Origin: Bacillus solimangrovi
GTDB lineage: Bacteria; Bacillota; Bacilli; Bacillales; Bacillaceae_N
Length of the DNA: 64,000 nt
Reading direction: 5' to 3'
Assembly: GCF_001742425.1 (NCBI RefSeq)
Contig: NZ_MJEH01000011.1
Location: 186,001-250,000 of the forward strand
The position numbers were made by a program, and so were the translations under genes. Under the pieces are notes generated by a model. It was given only the letters and a program-made list of their open reading frames with translations. It searched no databases and had not been told where the DNA came from. This document shows, piece by piece, positions 55,076-64,000 of this stretch. Each line of letters starts with the position of its first letter. Position 1 is the first letter of the stretch.

Positions 55076-55273
55076 ATGCAACTTATTAAAAAGAAATATT
55101 ATTCTTTTAGAAAAATAACACTCATATCACTGGTTACAATTTGCTCAATGCTTCTTATTCTTTTCTTTATAGGATTTTTATATTTTGCAATAACCTCTAT
55201 AACGACAGGTGAAAATTTTCTGGATGACCCAGAAGTTAGAGAAGAGACACACAACTTAACTGGTGAACTATAG
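55076..55273 (+). CDS. Single-pass small membrane protein
   Basis: 65 residues: a basic N-terminus, one long membrane segment (about 15-40, LISLVTICSMLLILFFIGFLYF) and an acidic tail. GGAG lies 7 bases before the ATG. Unknown family. Confidence 0.6.
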   Translation: MQLIKKKYYSFRKITLISLVTICSMLLILFFIGFLYFAITSITTGENFLDDPEVREETHNLTGEL

Positions 55274-55497
55274 TTTTTTTCTAATAATATTTATACACAC
55301 ATGATTATTAGCAATGAACAAGTTGTTGTTGCAAAGATTGAACGAAACATAGAAGTTATAACATGAAGATTATCGTTTGCTAAACATGCTTATATATAAC
55401 AAATCTCGATAAATTGGATTCTATAATGATGAAATATACAATAGTTGAAGCTATAGAACTAGCGATGAAATCACATGCACTTGTTAAAAAATAATAT
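55274..55497. other. Intergenic stretch without a supported gene
   Basis: About 220 bases. A 22-codon frame at 55426-55494 lacks a ribosome site and may be chance or a relic. Confidence 0.4.
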
Positions 55498-56244
55498 TCA
55501 ATCAAAGGAAACGATTTCAACTAACTTAGCATAACTAATTGCATCAGTTGCATGCATAATAAGAAATGTATAATCCTCAAATACTGCTCTCATTTGCATT
55601 TGTCCATCTAAACCATCTAATTCTGCTAATTTATCACCTAATCTTTCTTTTAATTCATCCGTATTCGAAACGTTGAAGACGATATGTTCACTTTCTGCTT
55701 GTGATACTGTTCTTGGCATATTTTTAATTGAATTTGGATGAACAGAAAATACAATACTATCAGCGACTTGAGAATGATAAATGGATCCGCTCACTTCAAA
55801 TTGACCATCAAAATCAACAAAATAATTCGGAGGATACTCTTCATGCTCCTTCTTTGTTACATCAGTTACAGTCAGGTCCCTCACTCTCATTCCTTTTGAA
55901 ACCGTACTTAAATTATAAATACCATATTGTTCTGCAAACTTTGCTTCACCTATTTCATTAATTATTGCTTCAATTTCTCTTTCTAATTTTGAATTTGTGT
56001 CTTTACTTATCTCTAGATTAACATCTAATTTTTTAATATTTCGTTCACTTACCGCTACGTCTATATTTAAATCTTTAATTTTTCTTTCTTGTTTTCTTAT
56101 ATCGTCTTGTAAATTCGACACTTGCGCTACGAGTACTACATTTTCCTCAGTTAACTGTTCAACTTGTTCTTTAAGCTCAGTTTGATTACAGCCTGTCATG
56201 AATATTATTAATGTCAATGGTATGATAAAAAAATGTTTTTTCAT
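55498..56244 (-). CDS. Lipoprotein with coiled-coil stalk, paralogue A
   Basis: About 248 residues. Lipoprotein signal with lipobox FMTGC, a coiled coil of about 75 residues, then a conserved C-terminal domain (FAEQYGIYN, RDLTVTDV, NYFVDFDGQFEVSGSIYHSQ, MRAVFEDYTF, DAISYAKLVEI). The same layout and domain occur in 60765-61514. Start at ATG 56244 behind GGAGGGA; the GTG/ATG at 56265 is inside the control region. Anchored on the outer face of the membrane. Function unknown. Confidence 0.8.
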   Translation of the reverse strand: MKKHFFIIPLTLIIFMTGCNQTELKEQVEQLTEENVVLVAQVSNLQDDIRKQERKIKDLNIDVAVSERNIKKLDVNLEISKDTNSKLEREIEAIINEIGEAKFAEQYGIYNLSTVSKGMRVRDLTVTDVTKKEHEEYPPNYFVDFDGQFEVSGSIYHSQVADSIVFSVHPNSIKNMPRTVSQAESEHIVFNVSNTDELKERLGDKLAELDGLDGQMQMRAVFEDYTFLIMHATDAISYAKLVEIVSFD

Positions 56245-56403
56245 CCTGATCCCTCCAAAAACCATTTTAATTCACGGCAAAAATAACGGGCTGTGTTAAT
56301 TATTTTTCTTTATCCCACCCGAGGTAAATTAATCCAGTCAGATAATTACTTACGATTGCTACCACAAGGGGATTACCAAGACACTTTCCCATTTAAACTT
56401 TTT

Positions 56404-56455
56404 GACTTTTCTAAGTTTAGAAGTGAGAGTCTTAGCCTCAGTTAACAAGTGTTAA
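56404..56455. repeat. Diverged repeat at a gene 3' end, copy B
   Basis: Similar to 54237-54289. It overlaps the last codons and the stop of the acetyltransferase gene ending at 56438, so the element may have reshaped the C-terminus. Confidence 0.45.
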
Positions 56456-56929
56456 ATCAAAATGAAATATTAATTCTTCTCCATATTCACCATTAAACCT
56501 CAAGCCTTTATCAGAAAAACCAGCTTTAGTATACAAATTTTTTGCTGGTGTATTTGTATGATGAAATGTTAAAATTATTTCGTTTTTTTGTGAAAAATTT
56601 TTCTTTATGATTTTTGGTAACAAATTTAATGCATTAAACGCATATCCTTTATTCTGATAACGTGAATCGATAGAGAAAGACTTAAAGAGGATTGCATGCT
56701 TATTACTTGTATAGATATTGCTTGCTTCATCAGTATATAAGGCAAAGAAACCAATCAAATCATTTCCTAATTGAATTACATACGGCTGTTTATGTTGATC
56801 GTTTTGTAATTCACTAACTACATCTAAAGGTAAAGATGTATAGATCGCTTGTTTTTCAGGTAAATCGTAGTTTTTAATAGCTAAAAAATCAGTATTTTCA
56901 TATGTTCGTATTGTTAAACTATTCGACAT
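56438..56929 (-). CDS. GNAT-family N-acetyltransferase
   Basis: 163 residues of the GNAT fold. The acetyl-CoA loop region is seen in SIDSRYQNKGYAFNAL (usual R/Q-x-x-G-x-G/A) and the C-terminal strand in HHTNTPAKNLYTKAGFSDKG. ATG at 56929 behind a moderate GGTGA. Substrate unknown. The final residues are encoded by a repeat-like stretch. Confidence 0.85.
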   Translation of the reverse strand: MSNSLTIRTYENTDFLAIKNYDLPEKQAIYTSLPLDVVSELQNDQHKQPYVIQLGNDLIGFFALYTDEASNIYTSNKHAILFKSFSIDSRYQNKGYAFNALNLLPKIIKKNFSQKNEIILTFHHTNTPAKNLYTKAGFSDKGLRFNGEYGEELIFHFDLTLVN

Positions 56930-57740
56930 GTAAGGTCACCATTTTCAAATTGTAATTTGTTGTTTTATCTTCACAAGATGCTGAGACTTTAACTTTCAGT
57001 CTATCTTATACTCCATTAATTTCATTACGTTTGTGTTAATTCCCTCACTCATAATTAGAATTTCATAAAGATTCCAAGCTAAGGTATTGACCTTGATTAA
57101 TAATAATAATAATTTGAAATGTTACAAATGAAATAATAATTATCCCTAACAACCCCGATAATTTTTTCAACATTGTTTAAAATACTTTTAAAAGTATTTG
57201 GTATGTAACCTTATATACTATTGAATCTCTGAACTGACTATATAAAGTTTATTCATCTTCGCGATTTGCTTCTCCAAAAAATCGTATACAAATTATTGTG
57301 TTTTGCACTATTCCAATCAAATTAACAGAATAAGGTATTATATGTTAATTATTAATTAACTCAACTTAAAACACAAGATTTATCCAAATTAAGTTAAATC
57401 ACGATATATAATTTAATATTTCCGTTACTACCTTTAATAAGCTTACAAACTCATAATTGACATTATTAACCTTTTATGTAATTATATCGTTATTCACTCA
57501 CTCATAAATGAAGGTTTACAAAATACTGTTTATTGAACAAATAATGATAGCAGTATCTCGTTCATATATGTGAAATCATAAAGAATGTTAATATCATTAC
57601 CACTATATGTATTATATTCTTATAGATATATATGATACTTGATCAAACCTATAATTTTTTTCTCATAATTTGTAACAAGCTTTTTTTGTTCGGTTTTGAA
57701 ATTACAAAAATAACTATACGTAATTAGGAGGAGAGAGATT
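56930..57740. other. Long AT-rich intergenic region with a 20-bp palindrome
   Basis: About 810 bases with no supported gene. It contains a perfect palindrome AAATACTTTTAAAAGTATTT at 57180-57199, a possible operator or chance product of AT bias. Minus-strand frames here lack ribosome sites. The promoter of the secreted protein at 57741 should be at the right end, but no clear -35/-10 pair is seen. Confidence 0.4.
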
Positions 57741-58664
57741 TTGAAAAATTTCAAAAGGAAACTTGCTGTAGGAACGATAATCACTGGCTTGACTTTTTCT
57801 GCATTTGGTAACACACTTCCAATTTATGCTGAAAGTAATTCACATGTAGAAGATATCTTCAAATATTTAGATAATGACAATACACGCCTCTTTGATGATC
57901 ACAAACCAGGTCTTTATGATGATTATAAAAAGCACTCTACTGAAATAAACTTAACTAAAGAAAGTAATGGCATTAAAGTCACAATCAATGAAGCAGTGTT
58001 TGATGGAAAAACTGTTTTCTTCACTTATACTATAGAAAGCAAACGTGATTTAGGTAAACGACCAAACTTAGATGATTCAGCAGATATAGTCGGAGCGATT
58101 AAGGAGTCAGGAACCACTCAAATTGCTAAGATTGATAATAATACATATGTAGGTTTAGAAACTATTTCGAACGTTGATGGAGAAATAGCAACAGCTGCCA
58201 ATGTTAAATGGGAGATCAATAGTTTCTTCAATCGAGAAACAAAGAAACAATATAATGGGAAATGGAAGTTTGACTTTGCTATAAACGCATTAGATAACAA
58301 AATGATAGTCGTTAATGACAGCACTGAGCAAAATGGAGTAAAAATAACTGTCGAAAAAATATTAGTAACACCTATGTCATTTATCGTTTACTATAATGAA
58401 AAAATCGACGAAAATGTCATAAATAAGTGGGATGATATTGACGCTAATAGATTTGAACTTAAAGATGATTTAGGTAACAGCTACTTAAGTGAATATAATT
58501 CTGGTTGGCGTGATGGTGAATATAAGACTAATTGGAGTCGTACGTTTGAAACAATTGATCCAAACGCAACAAAACTCATTATATCACCTAAAGCTACTTT
58601 TTATTCAGATCCTGATAAACAAAAAGACATTCAGCTAGATGATATTATTATTAAGTTAAAATAA
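57741..58664 (+). CDS. Secreted DUF4179-like protein
   Basis: 307 residues with signal peptide (KRKLAVGTIITGLTFSAFGNTLPIYAES). The mature part (LTKESNGIKVTINEAVFDGKTVFFTYTIES, FAINALDNKMIVVNDSTEQNGVKITVEKILVTPMSFIVYY) resembles the DUF4179 ectodomain plus its immunoglobulin-like partner. That domain is usually joined to a membrane anti-sigma factor; here there is no transmembrane anchor. TTG start behind AGGAGGAGAGA. Followed by a membrane protein gene, possibly cotranscribed. Confidence 0.72.
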   Translation: MKNFKRKLAVGTIITGLTFSAFGNTLPIYAESNSHVEDIFKYLDNDNTRLFDDHKPGLYDDYKKHSTEINLTKESNGIKVTINEAVFDGKTVFFTYTIESKRDLGKRPNLDDSADIVGAIKESGTTQIAKIDNNTYVGLETISNVDGEIATAANVKWEINSFFNRETKKQYNGKWKFDFAINALDNKMIVVNDSTEQNGVKITVEKILVTPMSFIVYYNEKIDENVINKWDDIDANRFELKDDLGNSYLSEYNSGWRDGEYKTNWSRTFETIDPNATKLIISPKATFYSDPDKQKDIQLDDIIIKLK

Positions 58665-58694
58665 TATTAGCGCTCCGTTGTATGAGGAATTTTC

Positions 58695-59129
58695 ATGAAT
58701 AAAAAACTCTATTTTTTTACTAGTTTGAGTCTTTCAATAATATATAGTTTTTCGTTACTTTATGTATTACCTAGATTACCTTTACCTTCTATTGAGGAAA
58801 TCGATAATGGGATGGCTTTTGTAGCATTTGTAGCTTTAAGCTTTGTAGGAACTATTTTTTTGGGTTTGTTATTACATCTATTAATTTATTTTTTTTACAT
58901 TAGAAAATCTAGTATAGAAAACATTGATTTTAAAATATTTTTCACATATCAAAAATCTATACTATATACTGTATTACAGCTTTTTATAATAATTTGTGTT
59001 GGATGGTTAGTGTTTATATGTATTCGAGAAGGTTTTCCTTTATGGAATATTGTAATGTTAATAATAACTTTTCTTTCATATACATTTTGGTTCTTGTTGA
59101 TAGTGAAAGAAAGGTTATTTAAAGAATGA
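58695..59129 (+). CDS. Small integral membrane protein of unknown function
   Basis: 144 residues with four membrane segments. It begins NKKLYFFTSLSLSIIYSFS. Starts 30 bp after the secreted-protein stop and has AGGAA before the ATG, so a two-gene unit with 57741-58664 is likely. No family recognised. Confidence 0.65.
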   Translation: MNKKLYFFTSLSLSIIYSFSLLYVLPRLPLPSIEEIDNGMAFVAFVALSFVGTIFLGLLLHLLIYFFYIRKSSIENIDFKIFFTYQKSILYTVLQLFIIICVGWLVFICIREGFPLWNIVMLIITFLSYTFWFLLIVKERLFKE

Positions 59130-59155
59130 TTATAATTTAGCATTCTAGTTTTACT

Positions 59156-59187
59156 AGGAGTAAGAACCTTATAAGGTTCTTACTCCT
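59156..59187. terminator. Strong bidirectional terminator
   Basis: A perfect 32-base palindrome (AGGAGTAAGAACCTTA and its complement) followed by TTTTTC on the plus strand. Ends the 57741-59129 unit and may serve the convergent gene ending at 59231. Confidence 0.92.
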
Positions 59188-59230
59188 TTTTCTTATATAA
59201 CAAATACTTAAAATGTCACTCAGCTAAAAT

Positions 59231-60301
59231 CTAAACTAATCTATTAATTTCTTTAAATGTTATATCTGGACAGTTCATTTTAGCTATTATTTCATCGAAG
59301 TTCGTTATATCAGAAGGTAACACAACACCTTTAATTTCTTTATTTTGAACTATTTTAGCTAGAGTTGCCGTTACCATTGCTGTTGTATAATAATCGGAGA
59401 AAGTAGCTACAGCTAATGTTTTTACACATGTTTGCTTATTTATAATTCCTTTAACCTCAACAGAAAGGTACGCATGTTCATTTTTATTTGGGTTATGCTT
59501 TACTAGATTAGCAAGTAACTTATTCTCGTTAAATTTTTGAACTCTATCTAGTACACCAATTTTTCTCAACAATGATATTAATGCATTAGAAATTTCATTA
59601 TTCCATGATGTCCAGTAGTTTATGTTTCTAGTTTTAAATTCCTCATAGAAATGATTTTTTTCAGCATGCTCAATAAGCCTAACTTCATGCTCTATGTCAT
59701 ACCCTAAGAACATTAACTTTCTCTTTTTAGTAAAACCTGCGACAATATTATCATTATTATATACTGGATGAGAAATTATTTTTAACATGTCTAATATGCC
59801 TGATAGACCTGCTTTTGCATTTGTATTTTGTAATAACCCTACGTTTATTTCAGTTATGTCATCAAAATCAGTAGCTACTTTTTTTATCATCAATCCAGAT
59901 AACCCAGGAAAAAATCCAGACATTACGATAGAACATACACCATTTTTCAGTTCATTTTGTTCTAACCGTTTCACTTTACCTACAAAGTCAAAGAAAGGAG
60001 TGACATCAATACATATGATACATCTAGTTATGCAAACATTTTGAATATTAGGGTTTTGTTGTTTTATTACAACGATTACAATGTCAATATCCTTTATTAC
60101 CTTCATTACACACTCTTCACTATTTACATCTAAATATCGAAATTCAACTTCATTATTAAAGGATCGAGCTAATTTTTTTCCTCTTTCTGTTTTATAATCG
60201 GTTATGACTAAGTTTAACTCGTTGTTAAATATTCGAAGCAATTCATCACAAACTAATTTACCTAGAACCCCAGAAGCTCCAACAACCATAATCCTCGTCA
60301 T
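59231..60301 (-). CDS. NAD(P)-binding protein of the saccharopine dehydrogenase-like type
   Basis: About 356 residues. The N-terminal Rossmann start TRIMVVGASGVLGKLVCDEL is followed by DVNSEECVMKVIKDIDIVI and a middle domain containing GFFPGLSGLMIKK, as in saccharopine dehydrogenase/trans-acting enoyl reductase-like proteins. The GTG at 60322 lies in the ribosome site; the ATG at 60301 follows AAAGGAG by 11 bases. It shares a strand with the monooxygenase-like gene 48 bp upstream. Substrate unknown. Confidence 0.72.
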   Translation of the reverse strand: MTRIMVVGASGVLGKLVCDELLRIFNNELNLVITDYKTERGKKLARSFNNEVEFRYLDVNSEECVMKVIKDIDIVIVVIKQQNPNIQNVCITRCIICIDVTPFFDFVGKVKRLEQNELKNGVCSIVMSGFFPGLSGLMIKKVATDFDDITEINVGLLQNTNAKAGLSGILDMLKIISHPVYNNDNIVAGFTKKRKLMFLGYDIEHEVRLIEHAEKNHFYEEFKTRNINYWTSWNNEISNALISLLRKIGVLDRVQKFNENKLLANLVKHNPNKNEHAYLSVEVKGIINKQTCVKTLAVATFSDYYTTAMVTATLAKIVQNKEIKGVVLPSDITNFDEIIAKMNCPDITFKEINRLV

Positions 60302-60349
60302 ATTGTTGTAAACTCCTTTCACTGTGAGTTTAACTATTTCCTATTAATC

Positions 60350-60676
60350 TTACATTTCAAAATAACTATCCCGTTCTACCTTGCACACTCTTAACTTAAA
60401 TGTTGCATACCACTCTTTTTTACCTTTTTCTTGTGCAACCTTATGTAATGAATGTTCCTTCCAATTTTGAATTGCTTCTAATGAATCCCAGTAAGATACA
60501 GTTATTCCAAATTGACCTTCCCTCGCACTTTCAACTCCTAGAAATCCATTCTGTTGAGAAGCAAGCTCTACCATCTTTCTTGCCATTTCTTTATAACCAT
60601 TGTTTCCCTCTGTTCTCCATGTAGAAAAAATGACCGCATAGTACGGTGGTTCTGGTGTTTTAGCAAAATCACTCAT
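60350..60676 (-). CDS. Antibiotic biosynthesis monooxygenase-type (ABM) protein
   Basis: 108 residues of the dimeric alpha+beta barrel type: YYAVIFSTWRTEG, FLGVESAREGQFGITVSYWDSLEAIQNWKEHSLHKVAQEKGK, and a conserved Trp/His pattern. Similar to B. subtilis YqjZ-like proteins. ATG behind AAAGGATGAG. Possibly cotranscribed with the NAD(P)-binding protein downstream. Despite the family name, heme or quinone-related oxidation is as likely as antibiotic synthesis. Confidence 0.83.
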   Translation of the reverse strand: MSDFAKTPEPPYYAVIFSTWRTEGNNGYKEMARKMVELASQQNGFLGVESAREGQFGITVSYWDSLEAIQNWKEHSLHKVAQEKGKKEWYATFKLRVCKVERDSYFEM

Positions 60677-60764
60677 TTTATACTCATCCTTTATCCAAAT
60701 ATCTGTAAAAATTCACTTGACCACTAATATCTATTATTGTTAGGATTTTCCTAGAGGTGATAAT

Positions 60765-61514
60765 ATGAAAAAAGTAATGTTCCTGCTATTATCTATAATT
60801 TTATTAGTAATAACAGGTTGTAACAATAACATTGATCAATTATCGAAAGAAAATGAACAGCTAAAACTAGAAAACCAAGAACTAAATTCAAAAAACTTGA
60901 AATTACTCAGTGAAAATAAGGAAAAAGACAGCAAAATACAAGAATTACACACCGAACTTGAAATTAAAGAAATTAAGTCTAAGATTTTAATTGAAAAACA
61001 ATTAGAAGAACATAATAGAATAATTGAAGAATTAACAGCATTAGTCGATACAGAGTTGACTGAAAAGTATGGAATTTTCAACCGAGAAACTATTAACAGT
61101 GGAGACAAAGTTTCAGGTTTAACTGTAATAGACGTAAAGAAAGAAAAACAAGATACAGGTAACACCAATTACTTTGTTAATTTTAATGGTCAGTTTGAGT
61201 TAAAAGGTTCAGTATATTATTCCCAACTACACGACGACTATATCTTTAGAGTTAATACTGACTCTACTAATAAAATTCCTCATACGTTATACAATATATT
61301 AGCTTTTCGCATTGAAAATGAGGATCGGCTAAAGAAAGCTCTAGGAAACAAAATAGATAATCTAGATAAATTAGAAAAGTTAGGTCCTGAGGAAAACGTA
61401 TCCAAATTAGAATCTGAAGTACCGATAAAAGCGGTATTTGAAGATTTTTCATATGTATATATTCCTGAGTCAGATGCGATAAGCAGTGCTAAATTTGTAA
61501 AGGTTATAAATTAA
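60765..61514 (+). CDS. Lipoprotein with coiled-coil stalk, paralogue B
   Basis: 249 residues: lipoprotein signal with lipobox LVITGC, a coiled coil (about 22-90, NIDQLSKENEQLKLENQEL), then the same C-terminal domain as 55498-56244 (LTEKYGIFN, SGLTVIDV, NYFVNFNGQFELKGSVYYSQ, IKAVFEDFSYVY, DAISSAKFVKV). Strong GAGGTGATAAT before the ATG. Probably a surface lipoprotein. Function unknown. Confidence 0.8.
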   Translation: MKKVMFLLLSIILLVITGCNNNIDQLSKENEQLKLENQELNSKNLKLLSENKEKDSKIQELHTELEIKEIKSKILIEKQLEEHNRIIEELTALVDTELTEKYGIFNRETINSGDKVSGLTVIDVKKEKQDTGNTNYFVNFNGQFELKGSVYYSQLHDDYIFRVNTDSTNKIPHTLYNILAFRIENEDRLKKALGNKIDNLDKLEKLGPEENVSKLESEVPIKAVFEDFSYVYIPESDAISSAKFVKVIN

Positions 61515-61584
61515 ATATCAGAATATACGAATTCTACTTAAATTCACTTCATATAATTGTCACTTACAACTGTTATATAAAAAG

Positions 61585-61631
61585 AAAGTCATCCCTTAGA
61601 ACGTTTAAACTAAGTTCCAAGAGATGACTTT
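61585..61631. terminator. Convergent terminator
   Basis: Outer stem AAAGTCATC/GATGACTTT (9 bp) with inner CTTAG/CTAAG pairing and TTTTTT. It serves paralogue B on the plus strand and the nuclease gene on the minus strand. Confidence 0.85.
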
Positions 61632-61680
61632 TTTCAATCTTATTCTAAAAGCTTGTTTGTTAAACTATAACTTTTTTTAA

Positions 61681-64000
61681 TTAGAGTCTCTTTAAAATTT
61701 TCTCTAATTCATTCTCTACTTTATCTACATACTTAGAAAGTTTTGATTCGCCATGTTTGTTCACTTCTGTAATCATCTTAGCTAAATCACGTTCGATGTG
61801 GTTAACAGATGTGTTAACATGCTTAATCGTTTTCTTGTCTGTTACACCGTCTAACACTACTTTTGAAATTAAAGACTTTGCTTCAGATGGTTGAATTTCT
61901 TCTGACATTACTAACTCAGCAAGTTCTGTTGCAAGTTCTTGTGCTGAAGCATCTCCTGCTTTGAAATCAGCAATAACCGATTCAATGTCAGTTGATTCAC
62001 CATCGCCATTATCGTCAGGAGTTTTTGTTAAGTCCATTTGAATTAATATAGGGTCATGATCACTTGCTGCTCCTGAAGCTTCTGTAAAGTCTGTATTAAT
62101 GTTAACGATATCTACTTCTGTGTTGTCTGCAACATTGTTTGTTACTAAAATGTGATCCAACACTTGTGAGTTCCCTTGGTAAATGTACGTGTAACGTTCA
62201 TTTGCTGGCAACTCTTCAATCATATTCGTTAACACATTTCCCTTTAATGTAATCATTGATTCCGCAAATTCAAAGTCATTCATATCACCTAACACAACGA
62301 TGTTCGCATCTGGATTCACTGCTAAAGCATCATTGATAAATCCGTTCAACACTTTTGCTTTTTCGATACGGCTAGGTACACTACCTAATACGACTGGTTG
62401 CTCACTACCGTATGCTGCACCATCACCACGTTTTGAGTTTAAGTGGTTCGCAATAACAACAACTCTCTCACCATTGAACTCAAATTCTGCCGCAAGTGAC
62501 TTACGTGAATTTGAAAACGCTTCGTTCGTTGGGTCGATACGACCAGGATTCAATGTTAACCCATTTTCATCATAACCTACTGCTGTTGTTGCATCACCAG
62601 CTGGTTTGTCAACAAGGCTTACACGCTCTGGATTGTAAATGTAACCAACACGGATGTTACCACCTGGTTGTCCACCATCCTCATTGTACACTGGTGCAAT
62701 ATCTGTATAGTGATACGTTGGTCCACCCGCTGCTTCAATTGCTGCGATTAACGTTTCGTATGATTTACTTGCATCACTTGAACCACTGTCAGTCGGACCG
62801 TCATTATCTTGTACTTCAATTAATCCAACAACATCTGGTGTCTTCAAGTTTTCAATAATTGATTGTGCAATCTTTTCAACTTTCTCATGATCCGTTTCTG
62901 CTGAGAAGTTCTCAATGTTATAAGATGCAACCGTTAACTTATCCTCTGCTTTTTCAATGTCTGTTACGGGACGTTCTAATCCACTATCAATGACTGCTGG
63001 TAAATCTTCTGTCATCTCTAGTTTGAACATGCTATAGTCATACGTTACAATCCCTGTAATTGAACCATCAAACTTATCACCTGTTTTTAAATCCATGTCT
63101 TTGCCTATTTTCACCGTGATGCGCTCAGGGTTGTCATCTTCAGGTGTAATAATTACGCCACCTGCTTCTGTACGAAGTGAGTCAACCGTGCTTTCCACAA
63201 CGACTGGTACTTCTTCGTATTTCGGATGACCAACAACAGTCGCATCATTTAACACGATACGCATACCTTCTAAGCTTTCATAGAAGTCAATGCCATCTTC
63301 TTCTGGGTCAAATTGCGCAAATGCGTCATTATCAATCACCTTTGTTGGAGGTATGCGATCTTCGCCGATAACAACTGGTGCTGGTAGCTCTTGGTTAGAT
63401 GCTTCAACTGTTACATCTGTTGCTTTAATTTCAGTCGTTAAAAGATCCTTCGCGTCAGCATAACCCATAGGTTTAAATTCTTCCACTTCACCTGTCACTG
63501 AAACGAGGTCACCAACTTCAACATTTGTGCCTTTAATATAAACGTAGATTCCTTCTGATGTACGTACATCATCATCTGCTTCAGGTGATTCCATGAAGAA
63601 TCCTCTTGAACCATCTACATGTGTAACAATACCTTTTACATTCTTTACAACTTGTCCATCATATAAAGAAACATGTCCAACACCTTGGATATCATGAATA
63701 TCTAGAGAGTCAAGTGCTAAAATCGTTTGGTAGTCAAACGTTGACACTTTACTCGTTTCTCCGTCTTTTACGACAATTGCTTTAAGTGTTGTATCTTCTG
63801 TGATTTCAATCGGAGTGTTGTAAACAATACTATCAGTTGTTGGTTCCGTACCATCTACTGTATAGTAAATCACACCGTCTTCAACTAATGTTGAAAGTTC
63901 AACTGTTGATCCAACTTCAATTGCACCTGATGCTGGGTTCGCCATCACTGAGAATGTATCTTCGATAATATCTAGAGCAGAACGAGGTGTAAGCTTATAC
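61681..64000 (-). CDS. Multidomain secreted nuclease/phosphatase, 5' end missing
   Basis: At least 772 residues; the frame continues past the right edge with no stop, so the Met codons near 63945 are internal. In order: a chitobiase-like C-terminal (CHB_HEX) module (YYTVDGTEPTTDS), an OB-fold-like region (GIVTHVDGSRGFFMESPEADDD, GDLVSVTGEVEEF), then an endonuclease/exonuclease/phosphatase domain with SYNIENFS, VVGLIEVQDNDG, VIANHLNSKRGD, VVLGDMNDF and ASDHDPI. A helical tail follows. The layout matches ExeM/NucH-type extracellular nucleases and YhcR. Probably degrades extracellular DNA or nucleotides. Confidence 0.88.
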   Translation of the reverse strand, partial: YKLTPRSALDIIEDTFSVMANPASGAIEVGSTVELSTLVEDGVIYYTVDGTEPTTDSIVYNTPIEITEDTTLKAIVVKDGETSKVSTFDYQTILALDSLDIHDIQGVGHVSLYDGQVVKNVKGIVTHVDGSRGFFMESPEADDDVRTSEGIYVYIKGTNVEVGDLVSVTGEVEEFKPMGYADAKDLLTTEIKATDVTVEASNQELPAPVVIGEDRIPPTKVIDNDAFAQFDPEEDGIDFYESLEGMRIVLNDATVVGHPKYEEVPVVVESTVDSLRTEAGGVIITPEDDNPERITVKIGKDMDLKTGDKFDGSITGIVTYDYSMFKLEMTEDLPAVIDSGLERPVTDIEKAEDKLTVASYNIENFSAETDHEKVEKIAQSIIENLKTPDVVGLIEVQDNDGPTDSGSSDASKSYETLIAAIEAAGGPTYHYTDIAPVYNEDGGQPGGNIRVGYIYNPERVSLVDKPAGDATTAVGYDENGLTLNPGRIDPTNEAFSNSRKSLAAEFEFNGERVVVIANHLNSKRGDGAAYGSEQPVVLGSVPSRIEKAKVLNGFINDALAVNPDANIVVLGDMNDFEFAESMITLKGNVLTNMIEELPANERYTYIYQGNSQVLDHILVTNNVADNTEVDIVNINTDFTEASGAASDHDPILIQMDLTKTPDDNGDGESTDIESVIADFKAGDASAQELATELAELVMSEEIQPSEAKSLISKVVLDGVTDKKTIKHVNTSVNHIERDLAKMITEVNKHGESKLSKYVDKVENELEKILKRL

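Noticed and set aside
55426-55494. 22-codon frame downstream of the small membrane protein
   Set aside because: No ribosome site, no recognisable similarity, too short to support.
1-64000. CRISPR arrays, tRNA or rRNA genes, prophage or complete insertion sequences
   Set aside because: No regularly spaced repeats, no tRNA T-loop signatures, and no transposase or phage structural genes were seen.

Overview
The window is an AT-rich stretch of chromosome from an endospore-forming member of the Bacillaceae. I base this on the sporulation genes (dacF, spoIIAA-spoIIAB-sigF, spoVA, spoIIM, mciZ), on Bacillus-type gene order (ppiB-lysA-spoVA-spoIIA-dacF-nucleoside operon-xerD-yqzK-fur-spoIIM-endoQ-nudF-mciZ-yqkF), and on strong GGAGG-type ribosome binding sites with frequent GTG and TTG starts. 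The genus cannot be fixed from this sequence. I see no rRNA, tRNA, CRISPR array, intact insertion sequence or prophage.

Region 1 (1-22100) is a conserved core. On the minus strand come a nitrilase-family hydrolase, ppiB, lysA, a shortened spoVA operon (AA, AB, AD and AF only, without AC or AE), the spoIIA operon and dacF. A plus-strand methyltransferase/hydrolase pair follows. Then come a nucleoside-salvage operon (deoB, two tandem punA paralogues, pdp), xerD, yqzK, fur, spoIIM, an endonuclease Q homologue and nudF. The short mciZ gene and yqkF face the other way. Good candidate promoters for sigma-F, sigma-G, sigma-E, sigma-H and a PerR-controlled fur promoter are visible.

Region 2 (22100-51100) is dominated by lysine catabolism. 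A six-gene minus-strand operon (yodT, yodS, yodR, yodQ, gabT, aldehyde dehydrogenase) and ablB lie about 15 kb from kamA-yokU. Together they would take L-lysine through beta-lysine and N6-acetyl-beta-lysine to GABA and then succinate, except that no thiolase is present. kamA has a consensus sigma-54 -24/-12 promoter, two matching 18-bp upstream sites in inverted orientation and a possible 39-codon leader ORF. A sigma-54 activator gene (38704-40095), an NhaC-type transporter and a PucR-type regulator are in the same region. Interspersed are an ABC-F gene with a multi-hairpin attenuator leader, a lone 695-residue protein with a TerD-like domain, and a Crp/Fnr regulator between two small DMT transporters.

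Region 3 (51100-64000) is accessory: hydrolase, kinase, epimerase, small membrane proteins, two diverged lipoprotein paralogues, secreted proteins, an NAD(P)-binding protein, a monooxygenase-like protein and a multidomain secreted nuclease cut off by the right edge. Short dispersed repeats occur at the 3' ends of several genes.
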